DNA of 32,128 nt from Planctomycetaceae bacterium (GCA_024225195.1 JAAEMV010000096.1:1-32128); one strand, 5' to 3'. Counted from the first letter of the stretch, positions 18,111 to 28,047 are shown. Numbers and translations: made by a program. Notes: a model not told the origin generated them from the sequence alone.

Positions 18111-20591
18111 CTAGATCATGTAACCCATCTGCTCCGCTTCCAGTTCTGAAGCAAACTTATGCTTCACATTCAAAGCGATTCCTCCCGAAATATGCCGTGC
18201 CGTATCAACACCGATCCGACGCGCCACCTCTGCCGCTTTCCCGCTTCTTCGCCCGCTTCGACAAAGAAAAATAACATCTCGCGGCGACTCACGATGAGCG
18301 GCCAACAGCTTCGGAAGATATCCGCTCAACCGCGTTAGCGGAATGTTCTTGGGCGGAGAATGAAAACCCAACTCTTTCCAGTCTTGAGCAAATGCAAATT
18401 CATGCGGCTCGCGAACATCGATAATCAACGAGTCCTGATGCTCTTGGAAAAAGTGCTTCAACTCCTCCCGTCCGATCTCGATAGAGCCTTCCTGTTCCAC
18501 TGTAAAATCTTTGATTAAACCGCACACCAATTCTGAATTGGTAGCATCAGCGATCCCCGCATCAATGCCAGGTTTCGTTTCTACAAATGTCTGAAGATCC
18601 AAAGGCGTTTCTGGACAAAGTATTCTCGCTAAAAATTCGTTATCCTCTTGCTCGAATTCAAGGGTCGTCGAAAAGTCATTGTTGTAATCGTGAGTGGGAC
18701 AGAGAATCGTTCGATTCGAAACCAGAGTAGGCAATCGTCTTAGCGAGCCATACATTTTGTCAATCGAGCTGCATGGAAAATCTGTCCGACCAATGCCACC
18801 CATCAAGATCATATCCCCTGTAAAAGCGAACACGACGTTCTCCGCCTTCAACTGGTTTCCCTCGGATAAGGAACCTACCAAATAGGCACAACCAATTAAC
18901 GTGTGCCCTGGCAGATCTGTTCTGGCAACAATCCAGTCATCTGAAAATTGCAAGTAAGGAGCCTCGCTTCCATCGGAAAGCACCGCCACTCCATCGACCG
19001 TTTCCGGCCACCCTAATTCGTCTTTCGTTTCTGCTGAAGCCGCCGCGTGGTCGCGAATTACCCCCAACAGCATCTTGCGACAAGAATCATGATCGACGTG
19101 GGCATGTGAATCAAGAATCGCAAGCACCTTGCTTTTCTGGCACCGGATAAGCGCCTCCGTCCGATCCGCCAATTCCTCAAACGGATCGACCACAATGCAA
19201 TTCCGGGTCTTTGAGTCCATTAGAAGCCAAGTACACATCGAACCATTTTTCAGCTGCACCAAGCCGTCGAGGTCTTGCCCGGGCACACTGTCTGAATCGC
19301 TCGCGACAACCAAACAAGACTCGCACAACGCCTGCCCAGCCTGCTCAATTCGCTCACACGCCGAATTAATTTCGGTAGCCGTTGCCAACGGGCCGAATGA
19401 TAAACGAATCGCTCCGTAAGACCGCCATTCGGGAACTCCCATCGCATCGAGCACATACGAGCGCTGTATCATCGATCCGCAAGCGGAACCCGAACTCACA
19501 CGAATCCCCGCAGCATCAAACAAGTCAAGCAATTCTTTGCTTGGAAAACCTTTGACTGAAAAATTAATTGTGGTGGGGACGGACGTCTCCATCGGCATGT
19601 TGTATTCAATCGTCGGAAATGCGCTGTCGAGCGCCTGCAGCAGTTGTTCTCGATAACCGTGTAAGACAGCCTCATCGGCAAAAGTCTTAGTGTCAGAGTC
19701 CGCCAACTTTTTCATCACTGCGGCGATCGCAGCAACCCCGGGTAGATTCTCCGTTCCGCCACGGGCACCCTGCTCCTGTCCACCGCCTGCTAACAAAGGC
19801 ACCAATGGTGCACCTTCGCGGACGTACAACAATCCAATTCCTTTGGGTGCATATATTTTATGTCCGCTGACTGCAGCGTAATCAATGGTCGAGCTTGACA
19901 AATCCAGTGCAATTTTTCCAACTGCCTGAACACTATCGACCAACCACCGAGCGGTTGTATTCTCGGCACGAATCGTTTTCTCGACCGCTTGAAGATCGGT
20001 CACCACACCCGTTTCGTTGTTGACCGCCATCGTACAAATTAAATCAGCATTAGCAGCATGGCTTCTCAGGAAATCCAAATCGAGCGACCCGTTTTGGTCG
20101 ACCGGGATCTCAAGGATCTGGTTATTGACGCCGAGCAATTGATTCCAATGCTGCAATGCCTGAGGTACCGCTTTATGCTCGGTTGCTCCATAGAGCAACG
20201 TCCGAGGTTCTTGGCCCTCCTTATTTTCAGAGCGATGCTCGCGAATGTCGCAGAGAGTCGAAAAAATCCCCATTTGAATTGCTTCGGTAGCCCCGCTGGT
20301 GAACACGATCTGCCCACCCTCCGCCGCGAGCACCTCCCGAACTAGATCTCGGGTGGATTCAAGAATGTACCGCGCTCGCAACCCGGAAATGTGGGCGCTG
20401 CTTGGATTGCCAAACAACTCCTCCATTGCGTCGTGCGCTTCCTGAGCCGCCTCGGGCAACACTGGGGTCGTCGCGTTGGCATCGAGGTATATCTCCGAAG
20501 CTGACCGAATAATCATCGCATCCTCAAATAGTTTATCTAGGAACTTAGAGGACAAAAACCGAGCTGTTTTGCCCAGTTTCATTGTATCCAA
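18111..20591 (-). CDS. Cysteine desulfurase - MBL (ETHE1-like persulfide dioxygenase) - rhodanese triple-domain fusion
   Basis: Uninterrupted 826-aa ORF. NifS/IscS-type region YLDANATTPV, SGHKIYAPKG, SSGSAC (Cys codon 19479-19481). MBL region HAHVDH (19089-19106), LPGHTLIGCAYL, FTGDMILMGGIGRTDF, CPTHDYNN. Rhodanese region IIDVREPHEF and CRSGRRS (Cys codon 18261-18263). The likely start is ATG at 20516 with an upstream GAGGA; TTG 20591 and ATG 20582 are alternatives. Confidence 0.95.
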   Translation of the reverse strand: MDTMKLGKTARFLSSKFLDKLFEDAMIIRSASEIYLDANATTPVLPEAAQEAHDAMEELFGNPSSAHISGLRARYILESTRDLVREVLAAEGGQIVFTSGATEAIQMGIFSTLCDIREHRSENKEGQEPRTLLYGATEHKAVPQALQHWNQLLGVNNQILEIPVDQNGSLDLDFLRSHAANADLICTMAVNNETGVVTDLQAVEKTIRAENTTARWLVDSVQAVGKIALDLSSSTIDYAAVSGHKIYAPKGIGLLYVREGAPLVPLLAGGGQEQGARGGTENLPGVAAIAAVMKKLADSDTKTFADEAVLHGYREQLLQALDSAFPTIEYNMPMETSVPTTINFSVKGFPSKELLDLFDAAGIRVSSGSACGSMIQRSYVLDAMGVPEWRSYGAIRLSFGPLATATEINSACERIEQAGQALCESCLVVASDSDSVPGQDLDGLVQLKNGSMCTWLLMDSKTRNCIVVDPFEELADRTEALIRCQKSKVLAILDSHAHVDHDSCRKMLLGVIRDHAAASAETKDELGWPETVDGVAVLSDGSEAPYLQFSDDWIVARTDLPGHTLIGCAYLVGSLSEGNQLKAENVVFAFTGDMILMGGIGRTDFPCSSIDKMYGSLRRLPTLVSNRTILCPTHDYNNDFSTTLEFEQEDNEFLARILCPETPLDLQTFVETKPGIDAGIADATNSELVCGLIKDFTVEQEGSIEIGREELKHFFQEHQDSLIIDVREPHEFAFAQDWKELGFHSPPKNIPLTRLSGYLPKLLAAHRESPRDVIFLCRSGRRSGKAAEVARRIGVDTARHISGGIALNVKHKFASELEAEQMGYMI

Positions 20592-20734
20592 CCGCTGTCA
20601 AATTTACGACCGAAGATTCCGGTTTTGAAGGGAGAGTTGCCCGCGAGACCTACCGATTGGGGGATCTTTGCGGCGGGCCGAGCTGAATCTCTCCCACAAA
20701 TTTCGGAGTGGAAACCACTCCAACATCCGTTGAT

Positions 20735-22054
20735 CTACTCGTAATCCCTGACGCGTCGAGATATCGCCAAAGCCAACGCTTCCCGGACACTCTCAATCGT
20801 GACCCGATCAAAGACCTGTTGGAAAAATCCGGTCACAATCGCTCGAATAGCTTCCTTGCGGGTAAACCCGCGGCACTGAGCGTAAAAGATTAACTCCTCG
20901 TCCACACGACCGCTGGTCGAACCGTGCGTGCACCGCACGTCATCCGCCTCGATTTCCAAGCCCGGAATAGAGTCGGCCCGTGCCTTACTCGACAGCAGCA
21001 GGTTATCGTTTCGCTGATAACCATCCGTCTGCTGAGCTTCGACGTCTACCTTGATCATTCCTCTCCAGACCGTTCGCGACTGGTCTTGAAGTGCGCCCTT
21101 GTAGAGAAAATCACTGGTGCAATCTGGTTTCTCATGATGCTGAAGCGTGTGGTAACTGAGGTGCTGTTTGTTTTCTGTAAACATGACACCGTTGACCTGG
21201 CAAGTTCCACGCTTCCCCCTGAGAGAAACGTGCTGGTTGACCTTCGCCAAACGAGACCCCAACGCACCCACCGTCCACTGGAGATTCGAATCCTGCCCAA
21301 TGACAGCTTTTTGGTGCGCAAAATGCCAAACCTTCTGACTCCAATCTTGAAGATTGACGTAGCGCAAATTGCCGCGGTCGCCGACAACGATCTCAATCGC
21401 TCCGCAATGCAAACCGACCGCGTCTTTGGCGTTATTGGATTCGGCAAGAACGGTGGCCTCCGCTCCCTCCTCGAGCACAATCAACGTGTGAGTAAAATCA
21501 CAACCGCCGTCAGTCATCGTGGAAAAAGTATGGATCGGGTTTTCTACACAAACATTCCGCGGCACATAAAGAAAAATCCCGCTTGTCCAGGTTGCTTGGT
21601 GTAATGCAGCAAAACGATCTTCTAATCCGTCAACCACTTGGAACAAGTGCTTTCGAATCAGGTCACCGTGCTCTTCGAGCAGTTCACTGATGGTTCCAAA
21701 GATCACTCCTTTGTCTGCCATCGCAGAATCAAACTGAGACGCACCCGAAGCCACGCCGTCACACGACGACGCCGAACCAACCAAATCAACACCGTCGGCG
21801 AGTACTGGAGTTCCTGCCGCGACTTCGCCCCGCGCCGAGGGAATGAAAAACTTTTCAAGATGGAACAAACGAATATCAGTCCGCATCCACTCTTCGTCAC
21901 GGTTACTCGGCCACGGCAGCTCCTTGAATCTCTCCCAGGCCGCCGTGCGAATCTCAGTTAACCATTCAGGTTCGTTCAACGTTTCAAGAAACGCCGCGAA
22001 ACCTTCATCGGTAAATGTCAGTTGCATTTTTTCAGTTAGTGTTGTTGGTGTCAT
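20735..22054 (-). CDS. sufD: Fe-S cluster assembly protein SufD
   Basis: SufBD core: TDGGCDFTHTLIVLEEGAEATVLAES, VNQHVSLRGKRGTCQVNGV, DQSRTVWRGMIKVDVEAQQTDGYQRNDNLLLSSKARADSIPGLEIEADDVRCTHGSTSG. Confidence 0.95.
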   Translation of the reverse strand: MTPTTLTEKMQLTFTDEGFAAFLETLNEPEWLTEIRTAAWERFKELPWPSNRDEEWMRTDIRLFHLEKFFIPSARGEVAAGTPVLADGVDLVGSASSCDGVASGASQFDSAMADKGVIFGTISELLEEHGDLIRKHLFQVVDGLEDRFAALHQATWTSGIFLYVPRNVCVENPIHTFSTMTDGGCDFTHTLIVLEEGAEATVLAESNNAKDAVGLHCGAIEIVVGDRGNLRYVNLQDWSQKVWHFAHQKAVIGQDSNLQWTVGALGSRLAKVNQHVSLRGKRGTCQVNGVMFTENKQHLSYHTLQHHEKPDCTSDFLYKGALQDQSRTVWRGMIKVDVEAQQTDGYQRNDNLLLSSKARADSIPGLEIEADDVRCTHGSTSGRVDEELIFYAQCRGFTRKEAIRAIVTGFFQQVFDRVTIESVREALALAISRRVRDYE

Positions 22055-22110
22055 TTCAAATTCTTGTATCGTGTCGTTTAAAACTGCAAAATCTAAGCCC
22101 GAAAAAGTGA

Positions 22111-23523
22111 TTAACCCACGGAACCTTCCATTTGCAACTGAATGAGCCGGTTCATTTCGACCGCGTACTCCATCGGGAGTTCTTTTACCAGCGGTTCGAT
22201 AAATCCATTCACGATCATCGTGCTGGCTTCGGCCTCGGACAACCCGCGACTCATCAGATAAAACAATTGTTCCTCACCAATCCTGGAGACACTTGCTTCA
22301 TGCCCCATCGATACATCCTGTTCATTGATCTCGATGTACGGATAGGTATCGCTTCGACTAGCGTCATCTAAAATCAAAGCGTCGCAGACAACTGAGCACT
22401 TCGAATTGACCGCGCCTTTTTCAACTTTCGCCAAACCACGGTAACTACTGCGGCCACCATTTTTCGAAATTGACTTGGAAATAATGGTGCCGGTCGTATC
22501 AGGAGCACAGTGTACTAATTTTGCACCGGCGTCCTGGTGCTGCCCCTTACTCGAAAACGCAATCGATAAAATCTCTCCGCGTGCTCCAGGTTCCATCATG
22601 TAAACCGCTGGGTACTTCATGGTCAGTTTGGAACCGAGGTTTCCATCAACCCACTCCATCGTACCGTCTTGGTAGGCGAACGCTCGTTTCGTTACCAGAT
22701 TATAAATATTGTTCGCCCAGTTTTGGATCGTCGTGTAGCGACAGCGTGCGTTCTTCTTGACCACCACCTCGACAACAGCCGAGTGCAAGGACTCACTTGT
22801 GTACATTGGTGCTGTACAGCCTTCGACGTAATGGACTTGAGCGCCTTCATCGACGATGATCAAAGTTCGCTCGAACTGCCCCATGTTTTCTTCGTTAATA
22901 CGAAAATAGGCTTGCAGCGGAAACTCAATACTTACTCCCGGCGGAACGTAGAGAAACGATCCACCCGACCAGACAGCGCTGTTGAGAGCAGCAAACTTGT
23001 TATCAGTGGACGGAATGATCTTGCCGAAATACTCACGCAGCAATTCTGGATGCTCGCGAACGGCAGTGTCCGTGTCGGTAAAAATCACGCCTTGGTCCGA
23101 CAGATCTTTCTTCAGCGATCCGTAAATTACTTCCGATTCGAACTGTGCCTTGACTCCCGCCAGATACTTCCGTTCCGCTTCTGGAATTCCCAGCTTTTCA
23201 AACGTGTCTTTGATTTCTTCAGGAACGTCATCCCACGATTTACCCTGATCGGTCGTCGGCTTGAGGTAATAGAAAATATCCTGAAAATCCAAATCGATAT
23301 CACCGCCCCACTTAGGCATTGGCTTCGATTCGAAAATCTCAAGTGCCTCCAACCGGAATTGACGCATCCAGTCTGGTTCGTTTTTGATATCGGAAATCTG
23401 GTTTACGATCTCAGCATCAACACCTTTTCGGGCTTTGAAAACCGCTGTTGTTTCCGTTTTAAAATCGTACTTATTGATTTCAGTCGATTTTAACTCTTGG
23501 CTTTCAGTCAAATCAGTTGACAT
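22111..23523 (-). CDS. sufB: Fe-S cluster assembly protein SufB
   Basis: [54 protein letters not shown]...[55 protein letters not shown]. Confidence 0.97.
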   Translation of the reverse strand: MSTDLTESQELKSTEINKYDFKTETTAVFKARKGVDAEIVNQISDIKNEPDWMRQFRLEALEIFESKPMPKWGGDIDLDFQDIFYYLKPTTDQGKSWDDVPEEIKDTFEKLGIPEAERKYLAGVKAQFESEVIYGSLKKDLSDQGVIFTDTDTAVREHPELLREYFGKIIPSTDNKFAALNSAVWSGGSFLYVPPGVSIEFPLQAYFRINEENMGQFERTLIIVDEGAQVHYVEGCTAPMYTSESLHSAVVEVVVKKNARCRYTTIQNWANNIYNLVTKRAFAYQDGTMEWVDGNLGSKLTMKYPAVYMMEPGARGEILSIAFSSKGQHQDAGAKLVHCAPDTTGTIISKSISKNGGRSSYRGLAKVEKGAVNSKCSVVCDALILDDASRSDTYPYIEINEQDVSMGHEASVSRIGEEQLFYLMSRGLSEAEASTMIVNGFIEPLVKELPMEYAVEMNRLIQLQMEGSVG

Positions 23524-23668
23524 ATCTATTGTTCAGGAATCGCCTCTGGTTTCACTGACTAGCAAACGCTGAGCGACTAACCTGCCTTTCTTGGGATCAC
23601 TAAATTGAACGGTCAACGATTCTCGCGACCATCCTGTTCTTGTTGAGACTCATCTGCAATTCTTAAAC

Positions 23669-24487
23669 TTAAACGACCGCCTCGGCTTCCGCTTCGGATT
23701 CGTCGTTGACTTTGGCAGCCTCTGGGTACTGCTTTCTAATACGCTCATAGCCCTGAGCGTGTAGTTCCTCGGCTAGTTCTTTTCCGCCGGTTTCGACGAT
23801 TCGACCACCAAGGATCACGTGGGTGAAATTCGGCGGATTGTGCTCTAGCAATTTGTCGTGGTGCGTAATGATCAGCAAACCCATCTTGTTATGGCCAATC
23901 TCATTGATTGACTGACTAGCCAGCCGAACCGCATCCGCATCGAGCCCGGAATCCGTCTCGTCGAGAATCGCAAACTTGGGCTGCAGCATTGCGAGTTGCA
24001 GAATCTCAGCTCGCTTCATCTCGCCGCCCGAGAAACCATCGTTCACGTACCGCCGTGCAAATTCGCTGTCCATTTGCAACTGTTCCATGTTGGCCTTGAT
24101 TTCCTTGCGAAACTCTCGCATCGGTATCAGGTCTTCACCCTCTTTACGCTCTGGATTCCGCACATTGGTCGTCGCATGGCGAAGAAAATCAGCCATCTTT
24201 ACGCCGGGAATAGCAACAGGACGTTGGAAGGCCATAAAGATACCGGCCCGAGCCCGCTCATTCGGTTCCAAGTCAAGAATGTTTTCACCGTTAAGCAGGA
24301 TCTCTCCCTGAGTACAATTGTAGTTAGGGTGCCCCATGATGGCTAAACCCAGTGTACTTTTGCCAGATCCGTTCGGCCCCATCAAGGCATGTGTTTCACC
24401 TTCGGTCATTGAAAGGTTAACACCCCGAAGGATTTCCTTGTCGCCAATCGACACGTGAAGATCAACTATCTTTAGTACGTCGCTCAT
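23669..24487 (-). CDS. sufC: Fe-S cluster assembly ATPase SufC
   Basis: ABC ATPase: MGPNGSGKSTL, FSGGEMKRAEILQLAMLQPKFAILDETDSGLDADAV. Confidence 0.97.
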   Translation of the reverse strand: MSDVLKIVDLHVSIGDKEILRGVNLSMTEGETHALMGPNGSGKSTLGLAIMGHPNYNCTQGEILLNGENILDLEPNERARAGIFMAFQRPVAIPGVKMADFLRHATTNVRNPERKEGEDLIPMREFRKEIKANMEQLQMDSEFARRYVNDGFSGGEMKRAEILQLAMLQPKFAILDETDSGLDADAVRLASQSINEIGHNKMGLLIITHHDKLLEHNPPNFTHVILGGRIVETGGKELAEELHAQGYERIRKQYPEAAKVNDESEAEAEAVV

Positions 24488-24602
24488 TTGCTTTTTTCTA
24501 CTCTAAAAATGACTGTCTCGGCTCGAGCTTTTCCCGATGCCAACTAAATATAATTTTCAACAGGGAACACATTCGTGCTCACTGACAACTGTTTCTTGTA
24601 AA

Positions 24603-25265
24603 TCAACTCACTCCAGCTTCGCGGTTTTCATCGGCGGATTCTTGCCCAACCTCAAAAGTGCAACAACTGTCGCCGTCTTGCCGGCACTGGCATCTATCAA
24701 CCGGATGACCGATGACACTCTCAAGCAAAGCTTGCTCCATGTCACAAATCTCATGATTCTCACCGACGAGTGTTGGATAAGGACAGCCACCAACTTTGAT
24801 CAACGGCAACGCCGAATTTTCGTCGACACTAATTGAAATCTGACGCTCCGCGAACATCTCCACCAAAGACCTTGTTCTCTCTTCAACGGTGTCGCCACGA
24901 ATCGCTAACTGGTACCGCTCTGATAACCGCTCCACAGCACCCGTAATAACTTTCCGTTTAACGCTGGGATCCTCGATTTTTTGCACTTGTTCCCACAACA
25001 CCACTGCCAGGTCATCTAAATTATTAGCACTGCTGCGTTTGCCCTTATCAGTCAATAAATAACGGTGACTCGGGCGCCCTCGGCCCTCCACCGTTCGCGA
25101 ACGCTCGACAAGCTCAAGTGCCATCAGCCGATTCAAACGCTGCCTCACAGCAGTTGCCGTAACTTGCATCGCATCGGTCAATTCACAAATCGACATCGAC
25201 TCTGCACCGCGAAGAACCGAAATCATGGCTCGATCGTTTTGCGATAACTGAGAGTGAGGATTCAT
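24603..25265 (-). CDS. sufR: SufR-like winged-helix regulator with C-terminal Cys-rich domain
   Basis: N-terminal wHTH SICELTDAMQVTATAVRQRLNRLMALELVERSR...GRGRPSHRYLLTDKG; C-terminal C-X12-C ... CQCRQDGDSCCTF; first gene of the suf cluster. Confidence 0.85.
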   Translation of the reverse strand: MNPHSQLSQNDRAMISVLRGAESMSICELTDAMQVTATAVRQRLNRLMALELVERSRTVEGRGRPSHRYLLTDKGKRSSANNLDDLAVVLWEQVQKIEDPSVKRKVITGAVERLSERYQLAIRGDTVEERTRSLVEMFAERQISISVDENSALPLIKVGGCPYPTLVGENHEICDMEQALLESVIGHPVDRCQCRQDGDSCCTFEVGQESADENREAGVS

Positions 25266-25483
25266 GGCATATGGACTTAAAAACGGACGGATTCGACTTT
25301 CATCGGTTTAACCGTCGAGAAATATATTCATTAAAAACAATTTTCACAACCACATATGTCAAAAACAAGCCAAATTCCGGAAATCATTGACTCTGGTCGC
25401 TTTGTTCGATAAAAACGGCTGATTAAAGCTGCCCCGACAGCAGTGTCAACGCGACTTAATTACCCCGAATCCGGTGGAAAATC

Positions 25484-27160
25484 ATGACATCTTCAAAATG
25501 GTTGAAAATTGCGGCACTTGCAGTGCTGCTAGTTATTGCAATTGGACATCTCCCCAACACGGGTGAAACATTCGCTCAGGTTGCCGCAGAAGCAGATGGG
25601 GCCGCAACGCTTGGAATCGACGAGAAAATTGACAAAGCCTTCAAGCCAGTGTCTGACTTTTTTGGCGGTGTGGTTTTCTTCCAAATACCCGAAGCAGTAC
25701 CCTTTCTAGGCGGTGTACCGTTTGTTCTTTTGCTCCTCGTGTTTAGTGCTCTGTTTTTCACCATTGCTTTTGGTTTTGTCAACATTGTTCATTTTTCCAC
25801 CGCGATTAAAGTCGTATGTGGAAAATATGACAAACTGGATCATCATTCGGCAGACGCAAAAGCGGAAGTCAACATTGTCGACGGAGATGTCGTCGACACA
25901 ATTGCCGATGAATCAGATGGCGAGGTAACCCATTTTCAAGCTTTAGCCACCGCTGTTTCAGGCACTGTGGGCAACGGCAATATCGCGGGTGTCGCCCTCG
26001 CAATCGCGCTTGGCGGACCGGGGGCAACCTTCTGGATGATCGTTTGCGGTATCTTGGGAATGTCAACTAAATTCGTAGAGTGCACGCTCGGTGTTCAGTA
26101 CCGAGATATTGGCGAAGATGGCACGGTCCATGGCGGCCCCATGTACTACCTGGCCAAAGGTCTCAAAGAAAAAGGCTTTGGTGCTGCGGGCACAGTTTTG
26201 GCTATCCTGTTTGCGATCTTTTGTATTGGTGGCTCCTTTGGCGGTGGAAACGCGGCCCAATCAAATCAGGCCACTATTGTCCTGAAAGAACTTTTAAATC
26301 TTGAAGGTACTGCTGCAGGGACGGGAATTGGTGTCGTGCTCGCCATCCTTGTCGGGATCGTCATCATCGGTGGCATCAAGAGAATTGCCTCGGTGACTGA
26401 AAAGATCGTCCCCTTCATGGCAATTCTTTACGCGGTGGCTTGCCTCTACATCATCATTACCAACATCAACCTTCTCGGTGGAGCAATTACGCTAATCTTT
26501 ACTGAGGCATTTACGCCTCAGGCTGGAGTCGGTGGCGTGATCGGTGTTTTGCTGATCGGCTTTAAGAGGGCAGCCTTTTCCAATGAAGCAGGTGCCGGTT
26601 CGGCATCGATTGCTCACTCGGCAGTCAAGACGAAGTACTCTGCTTCCGAAGGCCTCGTGGCGCTACTCGAACCATTCATCGACACAGTTGTCATCTGCAC
26701 AATGACCGCACTGGTCATTATTATTTTCAACACAGGCGGCGAACAATTTGCTTACGGTGGTGACGGAACGGGTGCTGTTATTATTGACGGCCAATCCTTC
26801 GAGGGGGCGGGAATCACTTCCAAAGCCTTTGCCGAGTACATTAAATATTCCAATGTATTTCTAACGGTCGCTGTCGTTCTGTTCGCCGTTTCTACCATGA
26901 TTTCTTGGTCCTACTATGGTCTTCAATCATGGAAGTTTCTCTTTGGACGAAGCAAGGCAGCCGACCTTTCCTACAAATTGCTATTTTGCGTTTTTGTTGT
27001 GATTGGCTCCGCTGCCAACATGAGTTCGGTTTGGGGTTTTTCTGACGCAATGATCTTTGCGATGGTCTTCCCCAACATGGTCGGCCTGTTTTTCTTGTTC
27101 CCAGTTGTGAAAAAGCAGCTAGATCGATACCTCGAAGCAATTCGCAGCAGCAAAGCTTAA
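25484..27160 (+). CDS. Alanine/glycine:cation symporter (AGCS) family protein
   Basis: AVSGTVGNGNIAGVALAIALGGPGATFWMIVCGILGMSTKFVECTLGVQYR...GGPMYYLAKGL...RAAFSNEAGAGSASIAHSAVKT; many TM segments. Confidence 0.94.
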   Translation: MTSSKWLKIAALAVLLVIAIGHLPNTGETFAQVAAEADGAATLGIDEKIDKAFKPVSDFFGGVVFFQIPEAVPFLGGVPFVLLLLVFSALFFTIAFGFVNIVHFSTAIKVVCGKYDKLDHHSADAKAEVNIVDGDVVDTIADESDGEVTHFQALATAVSGTVGNGNIAGVALAIALGGPGATFWMIVCGILGMSTKFVECTLGVQYRDIGEDGTVHGGPMYYLAKGLKEKGFGAAGTVLAILFAIFCIGGSFGGGNAAQSNQATIVLKELLNLEGTAAGTGIGVVLAILVGIVIIGGIKRIASVTEKIVPFMAILYAVACLYIIITNINLLGGAITLIFTEAFTPQAGVGGVIGVLLIGFKRAAFSNEAGAGSASIAHSAVKTKYSASEGLVALLEPFIDTVVICTMTALVIIIFNTGGEQFAYGGDGTGAVIIDGQSFEGAGITSKAFAEYIKYSNVFLTVAVVLFAVSTMISWSYYGLQSWKFLFGRSKAADLSYKLLFCVFVVIGSAANMSSVWGFSDAMIFAMVFPNMVGLFFLFPVVKKQLDRYLEAIRSSKA

Positions 27161-27226
27161 TCTTCACTTAAAACCCTCGCAGAATGCACCTCCGCTTGAT
27201 GCCTGGGGATATTTAAGAAAAAAATG

Positions 27227-27264
27227 AGGGCGGTGTTTCAATACGAAAACACCGCCCTATTTTT
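27227..27264 (+). terminator. Intrinsic terminator downstream of the AGCS symporter
   Basis: Stem AGGGCGGTGTTT (27227-27238) / AAACACCGCCCT (27247-27258) followed by ATTTTT; an upstream A-tract makes it possibly bidirectional. Confidence 0.92.
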
Positions 27265-27393
27265 ATGCAATCAACGCCTCAAGCCGCTGGATGCCGAGTT
27301 ATTGGATACATTTTCTAATTATTTTCCAAGGTTTTATAATTCCCATCGAATAAAGAGGGAAGTTACCTAAAAACCATCGGAGATTTTGAATAG

Positions 27394-28047
27394 ATGGCGT
27401 TCCACACCCCCTTCAACCAACGGGCATCTGCCAAAAAACAAGCGACACCGGTATACATCGGTTTTCAACCGCCTCGTCCCGAAAGACGGAAATTCAATTG
27501 GTGGGGATTTAACGGAATGTGGCTCGCTTTTGGCAGCCTTCTTACCGCTGGTTTTGCGTCGCCAATCCCATTGTTGATTAGCCTTAACGGACTTCGTCGC
27601 CCGGGGAAAGCAATGGCTTCAATCGGCGCCATCGTTTCGATGGGCGGCGTGGTGTTGGCAACGACGATCGTCTTACTTATTTCCAATGCCCATCACCATC
27701 GCACGCATACCAGAGAGACCGCCCAACGCAATAAAATTGTAAAAAAACAAACCAAGGAAACTGGCGTCTTACTGGCGGTTGCCGCGAACAAAGTCAAAAC
27801 ATTTCAAACAGACGCAGGGGACAATGCTGACTTCGACATCGAAGCTAACATGCTGATTGTCGAACATATTGACCCGTGGGGAGAATCGCTACGATTTGAT
27901 GCCGGACCTGATTCAGGGCTCGTCCGCAGCGCCGGCCCCGACAAGACCTTTGACTCCAAAGACGACATTATTCTCGCACTGCACCCAAAACAAAAATCAA
28001 ATTCTAAGGTAGCAACCCACAAGTCTCCCGGACATGTTCACAATTAA
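27394..28047 (+). CDS. Hypothetical membrane protein: two TM segments (DUF4190-like) plus GspG-like C-terminal tail
   Basis: TM region FGSLLTAGFASPIPLLISLNGL...ASIGAIVSMGGVVLATTIVLLI; tail DPWGESLRFDAGPDSGLVRSAGPDKTFDSKDDIIL. Confidence 0.78.
   Translation: MAFHTPFNQRASAKKQATPVYIGFQPPRPERRKFNWWGFNGMWLAFGSLLTAGFASPIPLLISLNGLRRPGKAMASIGAIVSMGGVVLATTIVLLISNAHHHRTHTRETAQRNKIVKKQTKETGVLLAVAANKVKTFQTDAGDNADFDIEANMLIVEHIDPWGESLRFDAGPDSGLVRSAGPDKTFDSKDDIILALHPKQKSNSKVATHKSPGHVHN

Noticed and set aside
20924-21604. 226-aa plus-strand ORF antisense to sufD
   Set aside because: Lies entirely antisense to the well-supported SufD CDS; composition is typical of a shadow ORF and no domain motif is visible.
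22669-23493. 274-aa plus-strand ORF antisense to sufB
   Set aside because: Long, but fully antisense to the conserved sufB; likely codon-bias shadow ORF.
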